64,000 nt of DNA. It comes from Actinomycetes bacterium (lineage in GTDB: Bacteria; Actinomycetota; Acidimicrobiia; Acidimicrobiales; Acidimicrobiaceae). The position numbers and the translations under genes are program-made. The DNA is taken from assembly GCA_021819725.1 (NCBI GenBank), contig JAKAQR010000006.1, positions 1 through 64,000 of the forward strand, written 5' to 3'. Within the stretch, counting starts at the first letter, position 1, and every line of letters starts with the position of its first letter. Shown in pieces: positions 16,100 through 25,310 of the stretch. The notes beneath the pieces are model-generated. The model searched no databases and was not told the origin of the DNA. It saw only the letters and a list, made by a program, of their open reading frames with translations.

Positions 16100-18044
16100 G
16101 CGTTATCGCTATCATGACTATGATCCCGCGCTCGACACGACGACCCAAGCCGATGAGATTCTGGATGCACTCGCCGACTCACTCACCTACCACGGCAATG
16201 TCTCTGAGGCGCTCCGGGAGTTGCTCGCACAGGGTTTTGGAGCGACACCGGGACTCGCAGAATTGCTGGAACGACTGCGAAGGCGTCGAGATGAGCTGCT
16301 TGCCCATTACGATCCCAACGGTCTCGTTGCGCAACTCAACACCGAACTCGATGCCATCATCAGCCAAGAACATACCACGCGTTCCGAGGCGTATGCTGCC
16401 ACCGGTGACGAACAGCATCTCCTCTCGGGGCTTGAGCTCGATGCGCTCCCAGCGGGGCTCGGCGATCGCATCCGAGAACTGACCAACTACGAATTCCTTG
16501 ATGAAAGGGCCAAGGAGCGTTTTGGTGACCTCGTCGAATCGCTCAGGTCCTCCATCCTGCGCGAACAGGTACAGCAACTGCGAGATGCGCTCACCACTGC
16601 CGATCCCGAGATGACGGCACAGATGATGAACGAGTTGGCGGAGCTGATAGAGCGCTTTCGCAACGGCGACGACGTCGAGGCCGACTTCACCAATTTTAAA
16701 CAACAATACCCAGGTATAGCCGGTGATGACGAGGGGTTTGAAGACTTCTTGGCACGACTGGTGGAATCAGCAAGGTTGACGCAGTCTCTCCTGGGCTCGA
16801 TGGATGCGGCGACCCGTGCAGAGCTCATGGACCTCATGTCCGCCCTCTCGGAGTCACCTCAGCTCGGCCAAGCGATGTCACGTCTTGGCTCCGCCCTTGG
16901 CTCCTGGACGAATGCCGACGCAGCGGGTTATGGCTTTCACGGGGAAGTTCCTCTTGGCCTTGGGGAGCTTGAGGAGGTCATGAGCACGCTTGGTCAACTC
17001 GACGAGCTCGAAGGTGCCCTGAAACAGGCCTCAAGCCCCGAGCGACTCTCTGAACTCGATAGCGCCCAACTTGAGGAGTTACTCGGTTCCGATGCTGCCG
17101 ACGCCGTCAGTCGCCTCAAACAACTCGCTGACCAACTCAGTGACGCCGGGTTGATCAACCGCGATGGTGGAAAACTCGAGCTCACCGGCAACGCCATCAA
17201 CAAGCTCGGCGACATCATCCTCCATCGGCTCTTTCCCGCGGGACAGGCGCGCCTCCTTGGCAATCATGAGTCACGACGGATCGGCCATCAGGGCACGGAT
17301 CTGAGCGGCGAGACAAAGCCCTACGAATTTGGAGACCCGTTCCGACTCGCGCTACGCGATACCTTGACGAATGCCCTTTCACGGCAGGGTGGCGGAACCC
17401 CTCTGCAACTCGCTCCCGAGGACTTCACCGTCGAACTGACGGAGGAGCGGACACGTGCCGCCACCATGCTAGCGCTCGATCTGTCGCTCTCCATGCCATT
17501 GAACGACACCTTTCTCCCCGCCAAACAGGTCGCGCTCGCACTCTCTAACCTGATCCACTCCCGCTATCCACGGGACTACCTCGGTTATGTCGTCTTTTCC
17601 GAGGTGGCACGCGAGGTCGATCTTGCTCACCTGCCTAGCGCACAGTGGGACTACGTCTACGGCACCAACATCGAGCACGCACTACTCCTGTGCCGTGCAC
17701 GATTACGACATCAACCAGGGTACCGACAGATCTTGTTGGTGACCGATGGAGAGCCAACCGCGCACATCGATCCTGATAGCCATGAGGTGTTCTTCGCATA
17801 CCCACCTTCACCCGAGACGATCCAACGGACACTCGCTGAGGTCCTGCGGTGCACTCGAGAGGGGATCACAATCAATCTTTTCATTCTCAACCCAGATACC
17901 GGATTACGCAGCTTCGTCAACGATGTCCTAGCCATCAATCATGGACAGGCGTTTTACTCCTCAGGGACCACGCTCGGCTCGACGCTCGTGCAGGAGTACG
18001 TCGATGACAGAGTGAAACGAGCCAGTCGTCGCCCTTCTGCGTGA
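16092..18044 (+). CDS. VWA-domain protein, partner of the MoxR ATPase
   Basis: About 650 residues. The N-terminal two thirds is acidic and helical (AEIL/LEEL-rich, probably coiled coil). The C-terminal VWA domain has the MIDAS motif ALDLSLSMPL (DxSxS), the conserved Thr region YGTNIEHALLL and LLVTDGEPTAH. It resembles the CoxE/BchD class that recruits clients to AAA+ rings. GTG at 16092 overlaps the stop of the ATPase gene by 8 bases and is preferred; TTG at 16065 is in frame. The tight overlap implies stoichiometric expression with the ATPase. Confidence 0.85.
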   Translation: MPKRYRYHDYDPALDTTTQADEILDALADSLTYHGNVSEALRELLAQGFGATPGLAELLERLRRRRDELLAHYDPNGLVAQLNTELDAIISQEHTTRSEAYAATGDEQHLLSGLELDALPAGLGDRIRELTNYEFLDERAKERFGDLVESLRSSILREQVQQLRDALTTADPEMTAQMMNELAELIERFRNGDDVEADFTNFKQQYPGIAGDDEGFEDFLARLVESARLTQSLLGSMDAATRAELMDLMSALSESPQLGQAMSRLGSALGSWTNADAAGYGFHGEVPLGLGELEEVMSTLGQLDELEGALKQASSPERLSELDSAQLEELLGSDAADAVSRLKQLADQLSDAGLINRDGGKLELTGNAINKLGDIILHRLFPAGQARLLGNHESRRIGHQGTDLSGETKPYEFGDPFRLALRDTLTNALSRQGGGTPLQLAPEDFTVELTEERTRAATMLALDLSLSMPLNDTFLPAKQVALALSNLIHSRYPRDYLGYVVFSEVAREVDLAHLPSAQWDYVYGTNIEHALLLCRARLRHQPGYRQILLVTDGEPTAHIDPDSHEVFFAYPPSPETIQRTLAEVLRCTREGITINLFILNPDTGLRSFVNDVLAINHGQAFYSSGTTLGSTLVQEYVDDRVKRASRRPSA

Positions 18045-18116
18045 CAGCACGATACCCCGTCCTCGCACCGGAGGACTTCTGAATGGCTCGAATGGTCGGG
18101 GGTACACAAAGCCTGC

Positions 18117-18122
18117 TAGCCT
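18117..18122 (+). promoter_or_regulatory. Predicted -10 box before the epimerase/zwf pair
   Basis: TAGCCT ends nine bases before the ATG at 18132 and no RBS lies between them, which fits leaderless or near-leaderless transcription. Confidence 0.3.
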
Positions 18123-18131
18123 CAGAGACAA

Positions 18132-19031
18132 ATGCAGATGATCCTCACCGAGCCTCCTTCGGGGAAGCAGTATCACCTGGCCTCCGAGGGGTACCACGCC
18201 GTCATTGTCGAAGTCGGTGGCGGTATCCGGTTCTTTGAACACCATGATCGGCCAGTCCTAGAATCCTATGATGAGAGTGCCATCTGTGACGGTGCTCATG
18301 GGGCACATCTCTTGCCATGGCCAAACCGCGTACTCGGTGGAAGGTATCGATTCAACGACCAGGAGTACCTGTTACCCTTAACTGAGGTCGAAGCCGGCAA
18401 CGCGATACATGGTCTCCTACGTTGGCACGCCTTCGACGCCACACGACTCACACGGAGTTCTGCAACGTTGCAGACAACCCTGCACCCTGCGCCGTGGTAT
18501 CCATTCCGTCTCTTCGTCCAATTGCATTACCAACTGTCGACCGAAGGACTCACGATCACCACCGAGGTGTCCAATCGTAGCTCCGAAGCCGCCCCATTTG
18601 CTCTCGGCCATCATCCCTACCTCTCTCCGGGCAGAGACCAGATCATCGATCGAGCGATCTTCTCAGCCACAGCCTCAAGCATCGAGAGTCTTGCCAACGA
18701 TGAAGATGGCTCCACTGCAAATCTTGCGCTACCACGGCCCATTGGGGGGCGTGTTCTCGACACGACCTTCGCTGTTCACGCAACCGATCGTTCTGCAAGT
18801 TGGGCGCGTCTCCAGGGGACTGACGGTCGCACTGTCGAGCTTTGGGCAGACCAAAGCTATCGCTACCTCCAAGTCTTTACTGGCGATACACTACCGAGTT
18901 GGCGCCGTCGTCGAGCACTAGCGGTCGAACCGATGACCGCGCCACCCAACGCACTACAGAGCGGCCAGGATCTGCTAATCCTTGAACCGAAAGAGACACG
19001 TACAACACAATGGGGAGTTCAACTGCAATGA
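18132..19031 (+). CDS. Aldose 1-epimerase family protein
   Basis: 299 residues with the galactose-mutarotase beta-sandwich pattern: GAHGAHLLPWPNRVLGGRY (LLPWPNR signature), AIHGLLRWHAF with the first active-site His, and ALGHHPYLSPG with the second His. It probably interconverts alpha and beta anomers of a hexose or hexose-6-phosphate. It overlaps zwf by 4 bases, so glucose-6-phosphate anomers are an attractive substrate, since glucose-6-phosphate dehydrogenase uses the beta form; that link is inference. Confidence 0.85.
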   Translation: MQMILTEPPSGKQYHLASEGYHAVIVEVGGGIRFFEHHDRPVLESYDESAICDGAHGAHLLPWPNRVLGGRYRFNDQEYLLPLTEVEAGNAIHGLLRWHAFDATRLTRSSATLQTTLHPAPWYPFRLFVQLHYQLSTEGLTITTEVSNRSSEAAPFALGHHPYLSPGRDQIIDRAIFSATASSIESLANDEDGSTANLALPRPIGGRVLDTTFAVHATDRSASWARLQGTDGRTVELWADQSYRYLQVFTGDTLPSWRRRRALAVEPMTAPPNALQSGQDLLILEPKETRTTQWGVQLQ

Positions 19032-20446
19032 CCACGACACCTACAACCACAGGCGGACACGACGACGATCAATCGGTGGAGGTCTTCGTCATCTTCGGCA
19101 TCAGCGGTGACCTCGCCAAGAAGATGACGTTCCCATCGCTCTATCGCCTCGAAGAGAGCGACAAGCTCACCTGTCCCATCATCGGTGTCGCCATGGACGA
19201 CTGGACCACCGACGGACTCATCAAACACATGCGAAGCTCGATTGCCAGCACCATCAAGGATCCTGACACCAAGGTGATCGACCGACTCGCGAACCGACTG
19301 CAGTATCTGCGAGGAGACTTCACCTCGGATAGCACCTACCATGCACTCGCTCAGCTGATGGGCTCTGCCCAGCGCAAGCTTTATTACCTTGAAATTCCTC
19401 CCGTTCTCTTTGCGCCAGTCGTCGAGGCGGTGGCAAAGAATGGGCTGGCCAAAGATGCCTTTTTCCTGATCGAAAAGCCATTTGGCCATGATCTCGCCTC
19501 GGCGAAGGAGCTCAATGACCGCCTGCATGCTGTCATCGATGAGCAACAAATCTTGCGGATTGACCATTTCCTTGGCAAACAACCGGTGCTCGACCTGTTC
19601 TATTTGCGATTCGCCAACTCGCTACTTGAGCCTCTCTGGAACCGCGATCACGTCTCTGCCATTCAAGTCAACATGACCGAGGACTTTGGAGTAGAGGATC
19701 GGGGTGCCTTCTACGACCCGGTTGGTGCCCTTCGCGATGTGGTCCAAAACCATCTACTGCAGGTCCTCGCGCTCGTGCTGATGGAGGCCCCGAGCCAGGT
19801 GGGTGATCGTGCCCTCTGGGACAAGAAAGCCGACGTCTTTCGCGCGATGGCGACGGTTGACCCTTCGCAGGTGATTCGTGGTCAGTATCAGGGATATCAG
19901 GACGTGCCGGGGGTCCAACCGGGATCAAAGACGGAGACCTTCGTCGCACTTCGCCTGAGTGTGAACAACTGGCGATGGGAGGGCGTGCCGATCTTTCTCC
20001 GCGCCGGCAAAGCGCTCAAAGCCACCGCAACCGAGGTCCGGCTCATCTTCCGCCATCCGCCAAAACTCAATTCGCTTGAATTGCCGACCCATGTCGCACC
20101 AAACCAGGTCATTCTCAGGATCGATCCTGAACCAGGGTTGCGGATGACCCTCTTCTCGAAAGCAGCCGATAGCACCGGTTCTGAGGAGGTCCATCTTGAT
20201 CTGCCCTTCGCCAAAGAATTGGGACGTGCTCCCGAGCCTTACCAGTTGCTGATCAGCCATGCACTCGAGGGCAATCATTCACTCTTTACTCGCGAGGATG
20301 TCGTCGAAGAGACCTGGAGAATCCTCGATCCACTGGTCCATAGCACCACGAAACCGAAGACCTATGCGCGCGGCACATGGGGACCAGACTCCGCAGTTGA
20401 TGTCGTTCGAGGTCATCTCGCATGGCAGGTTCCTTGGACCGATTGA
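19028..20446 (+). CDS. zwf: Glucose-6-phosphate 1-dehydrogenase
   Basis: 472 residues. The NADP-binding N-terminus has VIFGISGDLAKKMTFPSLYR; the active-site signature is RIDHFLGKQPVLD (His and Lys present; Phe and Gln replace the common Tyr and Glu); further motifs are IEKPFGHDLASA and LRAGKALKATATEV. It catalyses the entry step of the oxidative pentose phosphate pathway. ATG at 19028 overlaps the upstream stop codon, with GGGGAG ten bases upstream. Neither 6-phosphogluconolactonase nor gnd is found nearby. Confidence 0.95.
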   Translation: MTTTPTTTGGHDDDQSVEVFVIFGISGDLAKKMTFPSLYRLEESDKLTCPIIGVAMDDWTTDGLIKHMRSSIASTIKDPDTKVIDRLANRLQYLRGDFTSDSTYHALAQLMGSAQRKLYYLEIPPVLFAPVVEAVAKNGLAKDAFFLIEKPFGHDLASAKELNDRLHAVIDEQQILRIDHFLGKQPVLDLFYLRFANSLLEPLWNRDHVSAIQVNMTEDFGVEDRGAFYDPVGALRDVVQNHLLQVLALVLMEAPSQVGDRALWDKKADVFRAMATVDPSQVIRGQYQGYQDVPGVQPGSKTETFVALRLSVNNWRWEGVPIFLRAGKALKATATEVRLIFRHPPKLNSLELPTHVAPNQVILRIDPEPGLRMTLFSKAADSTGSEEVHLDLPFAKELGRAPEPYQLLISHALEGNHSLFTREDVVEETWRILDPLVHSTTKPKTYARGTWGPDSAVDVVRGHLAWQVPWTD

Positions 20447-20499
20447 CCGCAAAGGCTGCAACGCGGATGCTCCTCGACCCAGGAAGTTAGGAGGTGCCG

Positions 20500-20679
20500 A
20501 TGGCACACGACGAGAACGACCCAGTTGACCCTGTCGGCGACCCTGCGTGCTGGCTCTCTCGCGTCTGCCCCGCCTGCGGAGCAATCGCCTCTGAAAGTCA
20601 AATCGATCACTGTCGAATGCCGAATCCCGCACCAGCAGATTGTATGAGGCTCGTACCCGATGACAGAATCCGTCGATGA
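20500..20679 (+). CDS. Small Cys-containing hypothetical protein
   Basis: 59 residues, not recognised. It has VCPACGAIA followed by SQIDHC and ADC, so a CxxC plus His/Cys zinc site is possible. AGGAGG lies five bases before the ATG, an optimal RBS, which supports translation. Its last 20 bases overlap the start of the broken DUF488 gene. Confidence 0.55.
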   Translation: MAHDENDPVDPVGDPACWLSRVCPACGAIASESQIDHCRMPNPAPADCMRLVPDDRIRR

Positions 20680-21061
20680 GCTGACGATCTCTGCCAATAT
20701 CGTCGTCCAGCGGATCTAAGCTGCGCCGTCGCTACGCCCAGGTTACCGAGTCCTTGTGGATCGTCTTTGGCCTCGCGGTATCTCCAAGGAGGCACGCTCT
20801 TGGGACCGATGGGAGAAGGAACTGGCACCGAGCACGCCGCTTCGACGGTGGTATCGCCATGTGCCCGAGAGGTTCGAAGCTTTTAGCGAACAGTACCAAC
20901 AAGAACTGCTGCTACCGGAGCGACAGACTACCCTCAACAACCTGGCTGCCCATGCGCAAAGCGATGGTATCCTCATCCTCTTGACGGCAACACGCGATCT
21001 TGCGCACTCCGCCGCACTCGTTCTCGCCTGCACGCTTGCACAGAGCGGCTGCTCGGAGTAG
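20660..21061 (+). pseudogene. DUF488 family protein interrupted by an in-frame TAA
   Basis: From ATG at 20660 the frame reads MTESVDELTISANIVVQRI, then TAA (20717-20719), then in the same frame AAPSLRPGYRVLVDRLWPRG and the rest of a DUF488 protein (WDRWEKELAPSTPLRRWYRH, ERFEAFSEQYQQEL, LTATRDLAHSAALVL). Family members read I/V-Y-DPP at this place, so the TAA is one base from the expected Tyr codon TAT. The remainder is collinear and full length. Either the gene is newly inactivated, the base is a sequencing error, or translation restarts at GTG 20756 to give a protein lacking the first beta strand. The function of DUF488 is not established. Confidence 0.75.
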
Positions 21062-21082
21062 GACGACAAGGATCATGGCGCG

Positions 21083-21158
21083 ATGCGAGGGCAGCGCAAT
21101 GCAAGGCCAGCCCGATGCAAAGCCAGCCCGGTGCAAAGCCAGCCCGGTGCAAAGGCTC
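21083..21158. repeat. 16-bp tandem repeat between DUF488 and valS
   Basis: Four to five head-to-tail copies of a 16-base unit close to ATGCAAAGCCAGCCCG: a degenerate copy at 21083-21098, near-identical copies at 21099-21114, 21115-21130 and 21131-21146, and a decaying copy from 21147 that reaches the valS stop codon. The units are contiguous, so this is a minisatellite and not a CRISPR array. It sits between convergent genes. Confidence 0.85.
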
Positions 21159-23772
21159 AACCCACCTCCGGATCCATCAGCACTTCGATAGCGGGTGCTG
21201 ATCCCTCTTCTTGCAACGCAATACTTCGCACAACTCCGGCCGCTGCAAGATCTCCGAGCGCGGCACCAAGGGAGCGAAGCCGATCCCCGGTATCACGAAT
21301 CACCACCCGCTCCACCGGCGTCTTGGGCGAAACCTTGTGTTCACTCTTGATCTTTCGCACCTCCGTCAAGACCTCCTGGGTGGCGCGAAAGACATCCACT
21401 GCAGCCTCTCCCTGTACCGCCGCGGAGCCTTCCATAAGCCTGCGCAGCCCCTCGCCCCGCTGAGGCCAGGCATTACGATGGATGGACTCATCGTGTGACC
21501 ACGACCACGCCTCCTCAGTCACGAAGGGCTGGTACGGGGCCAAGGCTCGCAACAAGAGCTCGTTCGCGATTCGAAGCGTCGCCAACGCCGATGCCCTACC
21601 TGCCTCCGACAGGGTCACGAGAGGCAGTACAACCTCTGTCGGATCACCGTAGGCACGGACCTTGACGAGCTCAAGATAGTCATCGCAGAACTCCCAGAAA
21701 CAACGCTCAATCGTCTCAAGCGCCCCGGTGTAATCGTTCTGTTCGAGGCGAACGGTAGCGTCATTGAGTGCCTCGTCCAACACCGCCAGAAAGCTGAGAT
21801 CGAGCGGGTGCGGAGCGACCATCTCTGGTGGACTCTCGACCCGCGCGAGGGTACCGAGCACAAACTTGGTCGCGTTGGCGATCTTGATCGCCAGACGACG
21901 ACCGATTTTCATCTGTCCTTCATCGGCCGCGGTATCGACCCCAGGCCTGCCCCCTGCCGCCCAGTAGCGCAACGCATCTGACCCAAAACGTTCAACAAGG
22001 GGGAGGGGTGTGACCACATTACCCTTGGACTTGGACATCTTCTTACGATCGGGGTCGAGCACAAACCCCGATATCAGCGCGCGCTTAAAGGGTAATGCGC
22101 CAAAGCCAAGTTCACTACGCACGATCGTATAGAACAGCCAGGTACGAATAATCTCCTGCCCTTGGGGCCGTAGATCCATCGGGAAGACCTTCGCGAATCG
22201 TTCAGGCTGTTCAAGCCAGCCCCCCGCCAGCTGGGGGCTCAAACTCGAGGTCGCCCAGGTATCCATCACGTCAGGATCGGCAGCAAATCCGCCTGGCTGG
22301 TTCCGCTGGCTCTCCTGGAACCCAAGAGGAGTCTGGCTATGCGGATCGATGGGGAGATCCTCCATCGCTGGGAGGATCGGCCGATCGTAGTCAATCTCGC
22401 CAGCTGCATCGATCGGATACCAGATAGGGATTGGGATCCCAAAGAATCGCTGCCTCGAGAGATTCCAATCCGCATTAAGACCTCGCACCCAATTCTCGTA
22501 GCGAACTCGCATGTGCGGTGGGAGCCAGTCCAGCTCCTCTCCCCGAGCGATAAAGGCATCACGATGTGACAGGAGCCGCAAGAACCACTGACGCGAGGCG
22601 ACAACCTCCAGTGGCCGATCACCCTTCTCGTAGAATTTGACGGCATGCTGGACATTGGTCGGCGTTCCTAGAAGCTCTCCCGATTCCAAGAGCAGCTCAG
22701 TGACGCGCTCGCGTGCAGCAACACTGCGTCGTCGAGCCAGCTCGCCGTAGAGGGCATTGGCACGCTCAGGGTCCTCCGAAGGGAATTGATCAGAACCAAA
22801 GACGATACCGTCGAGAAGACGTCCGTCGCGCCCCATAATCACTCGCAGCGGAAGTTGTCCCTCACGCCACCAGGTGACGTCCGTGAGGTCACCAAAGGTG
22901 CACACCATCGCCGCGCCAGTTCCCTTCTCGGGATCGGCGAGTGGATGCGCAATCACCGTAACCGGGACTCCAAAGAGTGGCGTCAACACCCTCTGTCCCA
23001 CGAGCGACTGGTACCGCGTATCATCAGGATGCACCACCAAGCCAACGCAGGCCGGAAGGAGCTCCGGCCTGGAGGTTTCGATCTCGACTTGCCCACCCCC
23101 TACCACTTGGAATCGCACGCGATGATACTTGCCGGCGACGGGACGATCCTCGAGTTCTGCCTGCGATACTGCTGTTTGGAAGTCGACATCCCAAAGGGTC
23201 GGCGAGGAGTTTTGATAGATCTCGCCCTTTGCGAGCAGCGACAGAAATGCTGCCTGCGAGACTTTGCGAGATCGTGAGCCGACGGTGGTATAGGTGAGTG
23301 ACCAATCGACAGAGAGTCCGACTCGGCGCCATAACATCTCGTAGACCTGCTCATCGAGTTGGGTGAGTTGTTCACACAGTTCGATAAAGTTAGCCCGGGA
23401 GACAGGCCGAAGCACCTTCGCAGTCGAATCGGGTACAAGATCCGGCTCGTACTGTAGTGAGGGATCACACCGGACGGAGAAGTAGTTTTGCACCCGCCGC
23501 TCCGTTGGCACGCCGTTATCATCCCACCCCACAGGGTAGAAGACCTCATGCCCCTGCATGCGTTGATAACGAGCGATGATGTCCGCATGGGTGTAGGAAA
23601 ACACATGGCCAATATGCAACGAACCACTCACCGTTGGAGGAGGAGTGTCGATTGAGTAGATGGCCTGGGCGGGAACGCTGTCATCAAAGCGGTAGACCTC
23701 GCGCTCCTCCCAGATAGTAGACCATTTTTGTTCTAGCCCATCAAGGGTGACCTTGTCGGGGACGCTGATCAC
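21157..23772 (-). CDS. valS: Valine-tRNA ligase
   Basis: About 871 residues. Class I signatures are PTVSGSLHIGHVFSYTHAD (HIGH) and DRKKMSKSKGNVV (KMSKS); PVGWDDNGVPTERRVQNYF is characteristic of ValRS of the shorter actinobacterial type. The editing (CP1) insert lies in between and a helical anticodon-binding domain follows. GTG at 23772 is chosen because GAGGAG lies nine bases upstream; TTG at 23781 would be too close to it. The gene is divergent from cysS, with 78 bases between the starts, and no T-box leader fits in that space. Confidence 0.96.
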   Translation of the reverse strand: MISVPDKVTLDGLEQKWSTIWEEREVYRFDDSVPAQAIYSIDTPPPTVSGSLHIGHVFSYTHADIIARYQRMQGHEVFYPVGWDDNGVPTERRVQNYFSVRCDPSLQYEPDLVPDSTAKVLRPVSRANFIELCEQLTQLDEQVYEMLWRRVGLSVDWSLTYTTVGSRSRKVSQAAFLSLLAKGEIYQNSSPTLWDVDFQTAVSQAELEDRPVAGKYHRVRFQVVGGGQVEIETSRPELLPACVGLVVHPDDTRYQSLVGQRVLTPLFGVPVTVIAHPLADPEKGTGAAMVCTFGDLTDVTWWREGQLPLRVIMGRDGRLLDGIVFGSDQFPSEDPERANALYGELARRRSVAARERVTELLLESGELLGTPTNVQHAVKFYEKGDRPLEVVASRQWFLRLLSHRDAFIARGEELDWLPPHMRVRYENWVRGLNADWNLSRQRFFGIPIPIWYPIDAAGEIDYDRPILPAMEDLPIDPHSQTPLGFQESQRNQPGGFAADPDVMDTWATSSLSPQLAGGWLEQPERFAKVFPMDLRPQGQEIIRTWLFYTIVRSELGFGALPFKRALISGFVLDPDRKKMSKSKGNVVTPLPLVERFGSDALRYWAAGGRPGVDTAADEGQMKIGRRLAIKIANATKFVLGTLARVESPPEMVAPHPLDLSFLAVLDEALNDATVRLEQNDYTGALETIERCFWEFCDDYLELVKVRAYGDPTEVVLPLVTLSEAGRASALATLRIANELLLRALAPYQPFVTEEAWSWSHDESIHRNAWPQRGEGLRRLMEGSAAVQGEAAVDVFRATQEVLTEVRKIKSEHKVSPKTPVERVVIRDTGDRLRSLGAALGDLAAAGVVRSIALQEEGSAPAIEVLMDPEVG

Positions 23773-23835
23773 AGCAACCAACTCCTCTCGCGGCTTGTGC
23801 GCCGTGACTTCACTCCCGCCGCGAGTAGCGGCTCG

Positions 23836-23841
23836 TATACT
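23836..23841 (+). promoter_or_regulatory. Predicted -10 box of cysS
   Basis: TATACT ends nine bases before the cysS ATG. No convincing -35 hexamer or RBS is present, so initiation close to the start codon is likely. Confidence 0.4.
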
Positions 23842-23850
23842 GAAAGAGCG

Positions 23851-25245
23851 ATGACCACACTCTTTGACACCATGACCGGATCAGTTACCCAGCTTATCAA
23901 CCCGGGTCAGGAGACCTTCTCCCTCTACGTCTGCGGCCCTACGGTACAGGACCGCCCCCATCTTGGACATGGTCGTATCGTGGCCACCTATGATCTGCTC
24001 CGTCGCCACCTTCAACACAAAGGGTTGCATGTGAACCTCGTCATGAATGTGACCGATATCGACGACAAGATCATCACACGAGCCGCAGAGGAGTCGACAA
24101 GCGCCGAGGAGATTGCCAGCCGCTATGAGGCGATCTGGTGGGAGACCATGGACCAACTCGGGGTTGATCGGCCCGACGCCACCCCACACGCCACCGAATG
24201 GGTTCAAGCCATGATCGTCAAAATTGCGATGATGATCGATGCCAAAGCTGCCTATGTGGTCGAAGACGGGGTCTATCTCCGCATCGCGAGCGTCCCCCAC
24301 TACGGACTCCTCACCAAGCAGGACTTTGACCACCTCCAACCCGGCAACCGCGTTGAGATCAACCAATCGAAAGAGTCGCCGCTCGACTTCGCGCTCTGGA
24401 AGCGAGTAGAGGCACACGAGGTCGGTTTCGCATCACCCTGGGGTTATGGCCGCCCAGGATGGCACACCGAATGTGTGACCATGTCGATTGAGCTGCTCGG
24501 CACGACCTTTGATCTTCATGGTGGCGGCATGGACCTCATTTTCCCCCATCATGAGAATGAACTGGCTCAAGCGCAGGTACTCGGTGCACCCTTTGCTCGC
24601 CACTGGGCCCACGTCGGCTTCGTGGAGATGAACGGCGAGAAGATGTCGAAGTCGATCGGCAACACGCTTGATCTCACCGAGGCGGTGAGGGGATTTGGAG
24701 GGCGAGCCGTCCGCCTCGCGTACCTGCGCGCATACTATCGCTCACCGCTTGAGATGTCTGAAGCCACGCTCAACGATGCGTTAGCATCGCTCAATCGCAT
24801 TGACAACTTCCTCGAGCGTGGCCCATTCGGTCAGGTCGAAGCCGACACCCTCGCCACCTTTGTCGATGCTCTCGACAATGATCTTGACACGCCTACTGCG
24901 TTTTCACTCCTCTTCGACCAGGTAAGAGAGGGCAATACCCGCTACGACCAACGCCAATCTGGCCCAGCGGCTGATACAGCAGCTACGGTGTACGCCATGC
25001 TTGACTGGCTCGGGCTTGCGCCAACGACCGAGGACCTCTTCATCCCTCCAGAGATTAGCGAAGCTGTCGAAGCTCGGCAACAAGCCAAACAACGTCGTGA
25101 CTACGCGCAAGCCGATGCGCTCCGTGCGGTCATCGAAGCCGCCGGCTTCGCCATCTTTGATACGAAAGATGGAACGGAGCTACGCAAGGATCGCCGCCTC
25201 GCAACCGACGAGTCTCTCGATGCAACGTCATCGCTTGATAGCTAG
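23851..25245 (+). CDS. cysS: Cysteine-tRNA ligase
   Basis: 464 residues. The zinc- and ATP-binding start YVCGPTVQDRPHLGHGR contains the HIGH-equivalent HLGH; zinc ligands continue in WHTECVTMS and GGGMDLIFPHHENE; KMSKS is NGEKMSKSIGNTLDL. It charges tRNA-Cys. The actinobacterial paralogue MshC lacks this C-terminal region, and the long C-terminal helical domain (QAKQRRDYAQADALR) argues for CysRS proper. ATG at 23851 gives the normal N-terminus; the frame extends further upstream without homologous sequence. Confidence 0.95.
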   Translation: MTTLFDTMTGSVTQLINPGQETFSLYVCGPTVQDRPHLGHGRIVATYDLLRRHLQHKGLHVNLVMNVTDIDDKIITRAAEESTSAEEIASRYEAIWWETMDQLGVDRPDATPHATEWVQAMIVKIAMMIDAKAAYVVEDGVYLRIASVPHYGLLTKQDFDHLQPGNRVEINQSKESPLDFALWKRVEAHEVGFASPWGYGRPGWHTECVTMSIELLGTTFDLHGGGMDLIFPHHENELAQAQVLGAPFARHWAHVGFVEMNGEKMSKSIGNTLDLTEAVRGFGGRAVRLAYLRAYYRSPLEMSEATLNDALASLNRIDNFLERGPFGQVEADTLATFVDALDNDLDTPTAFSLLFDQVREGNTRYDQRQSGPAADTAATVYAMLDWLGLAPTTEDLFIPPEISEAVEARQQAKQRRDYAQADALRAVIEAAGFAIFDTKDGTELRKDRRLATDESLDATSSLDS

Positions 25246-25272
25246 ATAGATCAAGGTGGCATGGAGCATATG

Positions 25273-25306
25273 TTACCGAACGGTAATATACTGAAAAGAT
25301 AGGAGG
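25273..25306 (+). promoter_or_regulatory. Promoter with TetR-like operator before the acyl-CoA dehydrogenase
   Basis: A perfect inverted repeat TTACCG-AA-CGGTAA (25273-25286) directly adjoins the -10 box TATACT (25287-25292). The symmetry resembles operators of TetR-type fatty-acid regulators, although no regulator gene is adjacent. AGGAGG (25301-25306) is an optimal RBS four bases before the ATG. Confidence 0.55.
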
Positions 25307-25310
25307 AATT

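Noticed and set aside
21083..21158. Repeat array as a CRISPR
   Set aside because: The 16-bp units are contiguous with no spacers, and no cas genes are nearby.
23773..23850. T-box leader for valS or cysS
   Set aside because: The divergent gap is only 78 bases and holds no T-box core or antiterminator.
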